NCBI GenBank assembly: GCA_910578655.1
Contig: CAJTQE010000054.1
Location: 1 to 12,807 of the forward strand
Length of the DNA: 12,807 nt
Reading direction: 5' to 3'
Origin: an uncultured Christensenella sp.
GTDB lineage: Bacteria; Bacillota; Clostridia; Christensenellales; Borkfalkiaceae
Both the position numbers and the translations under genes were made by a program. Shown here piece by piece: positions 11,406 through 12,807 of this stretch; within the stretch, counting starts at the first letter, position 1; every line of letters begins with the position of its first letter. The notes beneath the pieces are model-generated. The model saw nothing but the letters and a program-made list of their open reading frames with translations. It was not told where the DNA came from and searched no databases.

Positions 11406-12602
11406 TTACTCATTAATATTATATCGATATAATTCATTTAAACTGCCGTCCAAAATAATAACTTCCATTTCCGTTATCAATTTTGGTATTTCTTTTTCAT
11501 ATCTTTGGAGATTACATTTTTGTAAAAGTTCATTCCAATTAGAAATATATGTATTCTTCATTACTACTTCCGCAAGACAACATATTTCCGGATTACGCAT
11601 ACGGTTAAATTCTTCTTTTGAAATAGGTTTAATCCTTTCGTATTCTTCGGCAAATTCTTTAAGGTAATCTCTTACGGGTTTTATCCTACTTTCATTTTTT
11701 ATAAACAAATCATTACAATAAGTTTCGTACCACTCACGCAAGCCACACTTGTATTTATAAAGCAGATGTCCGTAATCGGGTAAATGGTTAGCCTTAATAA
11801 ATTCCCTTTCATACGGCAACCTGTCATTCTGCCTGAAAAATTCTTCAACCGCATCAAGAATATTTGTTGACGACCACCGACAAACGGGATATTCGTCAAG
11901 CAGTTCACCTATTTTTGCCCGTGCATCGGGTAATTTCTCTAATACTTTATACGCAAACTCTAATGCTTGTTTCCTTGTGGGCTTCGGCTTGTAATATGTA
12001 GGAAAATTTTTATTGAGCCACTCATGCAAGTTAATTTTGTAGCGTTGTTTAATTACAGGATGAGAAGGTAAACCATTCTCTTTTTTAAAATCAGTTACCG
12101 TAGGGACTCTGCCGTTCACGGACATAAAGTACTCAACGGCATCTTTTACAGTAGCATCATCCCATTCCGTAAAGGGCATCACGTTTGCAACTTCTTTCAG
12201 TTTTGCAATTTCTTCTAAATGGCTGTTTTTACCCTCAAACATAGCAAAAACAGACAAAAGTGCTTGATTTCTTGTCATTTTAAGCTCCTTTTGTCTGTTT
12301 CGCAGTACTAACATTATTGGCACGGCGTAGGTCGAAAATCTTACGCCGACCGAAACGTCAAAGTTGTCTATCGCCTTGATAAGACCAACGCAGCCTGCCT
12401 GAAACACGTCGTCCGCGTTGGCGTTTTTTGCCCAGAATCTGCGCACAAGCGACAGTACAAGACGCAAATTGCAGGTAATAAACTTTTGACGCGCTTCATC
12501 ATCGCCCGACTTTAATTTGAGCATAAGTTCCTGTTGTTCCTTGTTTGAAAGAACGGGAAGCGACGATGTGTTTACGCCGCATATTTCTACTTTTTGTAAC
12601 AT
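11406..12602 (-). CDS. SigG sigma-factor N-terminal half fused in frame to tandem DNA-binding repeats
   Basis: The 398-aa frame starts at 12602 with a perfect ribosome binding site (GAGGAGGT, 5 nt spacing). Residues 1 to about 97 match the forespore sigma factor SigG: MLQKVEICGVNTSSLPVLSN, then NLRLVLSLVRRF, DDVFQAGCVGLIKAIDNFD (region 2.2, core RNA polymerase binding) and VRFSTYAVPIM (start of region 2.3). Normal SigG (about 255 aa) continues IIGEIRRYLRDNN and regions 3-4. Here the similarity stops and VLRNRQKELK leads in frame into MTRNQALLSVFAMFEGKNSH (from residue 109). The rest holds about three modules of the homing-endonuclease-associated-repeat type (DAVEYFMSVNGRVPTVTDF...; DAVEEFFRQNDRLPYEREF...; a weaker third). 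No nuclease motif is visible. It could be a chimeric sigma-like protein, or a parasitic DNA-binding gene inserted into sigG. A strong internal start exists at 12278. Confidence 0.75.
   Translation of the reverse strand: MLQKVEICGVNTSSLPVLSNKEQQELMLKLKSGDDEARQKFITCNLRLVLSLVRRFWAKNANADDVFQAGCVGLIKAIDNFDVSVGVRFSTYAVPIMLVLRNRQKELKMTRNQALLSVFAMFEGKNSHLEEIAKLKEVANVMPFTEWDDATVKDAVEYFMSVNGRVPTVTDFKKENGLPSHPVIKQRYKINLHEWLNKNFPTYYKPKPTRKQALEFAYKVLEKLPDARAKIGELLDEYPVCRWSSTNILDAVEEFFRQNDRLPYEREFIKANHLPDYGHLLYKYKCGLREWYETYCNDLFIKNESRIKPVRDYLKEFAEEYERIKPISKEEFNRMRNPEICCLAEVVMKNTYISNWNELLQKCNLQRYEKEIPKLITEMEVIILDGSLNELYRYNINE
12276..12292 (-). promoter_or_regulatory. Internal ribosome binding site and start of the DNA-binding-repeat protein
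   Basis: AAAAGGAG (12292-12285) stands 6 nt before ATG at 12278, as strong a start signal as any in the window. It marks the probable native beginning of a separate 290-aa protein (MTRNQALL...), and the upstream SigG part reads into it without a stop. Both a 398-aa and a 290-aa product are possible. Confidence 0.75.
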
Positions 12603-12635
12603 AATAAACCTCCTCAGATTTTTATGTACAAAAAG

Positions 12636-12807
12636 CCTTACGTTTACGGCGACCTTACGTCGACGATGTATCTTTATTGCTTTTCCGCTCGATCGGCTCC
12701 TCACCAATCAAACGAAACCTTACGTTTACGGCGTATCTTTATTGCATCGGCGTGTCACCGACCGATAGCAAATCAAACTTAAACCTTACGTTTAATCGAT
12801 GTATCTT
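12636..12807. repeat. Imperfect ~66-bp tandem repeats upstream of the sigma gene
   Basis: CCTTACG occurs at 12636, 12653, 12718 and 12784. The last three are 65 and 66 bp apart. Units share CCTTACGT, then GTATCTTTATTGC, a variable middle with short CGAT/CGGT self-complementary pieces, and a CAA(A)TCAAAC..AAA end. The first copy is a 17-bp stub, and the array runs off the right edge. The similar ends of the variable parts argue against a CRISPR array. It lies where the sigma gene's promoter would be expected. Confidence 0.75.

Noticed and set aside
12603..12707. Upstream extension of the sigma/DNA-binding-repeat frame (35 residues)
   Set aside because: It is Arg-rich and reads through the repeat array. 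The SigG family N-terminus (MxxKVEICGVNT) and the GAGGAGGT site fix the start at 12602.
12636..12807. CRISPR-like spacing of a ~28-bp repeat with ~38-bp spacers
   Set aside because: The repeat part varies between copies and the would-be spacers share a CAA(A)TCAAAC..AAA ending, so these are whole-unit tandem repeats. No cas genes are nearby.
1..12807. tRNA, rRNA, insertion sequences, transposase or integrase genes
   Set aside because: None seen on either strand by reading. Mobility of the right half is inferred only from broken genes and repeats.

Overview
The window looks like the chromosome of a low-G+C, Gram-positive member of the Clostridia, possibly one of the uncultured gut Christensenellales/Borkfalkia-like lineages. 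The support is AT-rich sequence, strong AGGAGG-type ribosome binding sites, consensus TTGACA/TATAAT promoters, a LAAC-type lipoprotein signal, an InlB-type repeat, and the N-terminus of the sporulation sigma factor SigG. The lineage is inferred from gene style and is not proven.

Positions 1-8660 form a starch-use locus. A GH13 enzyme with a CBM34-type N-terminus runs off the left edge. A short LacI-family regulator is divergent from it. Next come a surface lipoprotein made of repeated SusE/SusF-like modules (with a frameshift near its C-terminus) and a secreted five-domain GH13 enzyme (A/B/C, IPT/TIG, CBM20) preceded by a 112-aa protein of unknown function. The lipoprotein promoter and the amylase-operon promoter each carry the same palindrome, TAGTTAATCGATTAACTA, just downstream of the -10 box. 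One LacI-type repressor therefore probably controls both, giving coordinated surface binding and extracellular hydrolysis of starch.

A three-gene operon (3207-5916, minus strand) that has nothing obvious to do with starch lies between these units. It encodes a membrane-anchored trypsin/HtrA-like protease, a two-membrane-segment protein with a His-rich C-terminus resembling SAR2788-family putative toxins, and a 243-aa protein I do not recognise. A GNRA-loop terminator closes it.

Positions 8660-12807 look like accessory DNA. They hold a frameshifted XRE gene, a SLOG-fold (YspA/DUF1273-like) gene followed by a DUF4085-like gene, a divergent regulator with two tandem HTH domains, and a nested inverted-repeat element that folds best as plus-strand RNA. 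Beyond these, the first ~100 residues of SigG are joined in frame to a protein of tandem homing-endonuclease-associated-type DNA-binding repeats. That downstream part also has its own strong ribosome binding site. A ~66-bp imperfect tandem repeat lies upstream of the sigma gene and runs off the right edge.

The strongest candidates for something undescribed are the SigG/DNA-binding-repeat chimera, the protease/toxin-like/unknown cassette inside the starch locus, and the structured element at 11223-11338.
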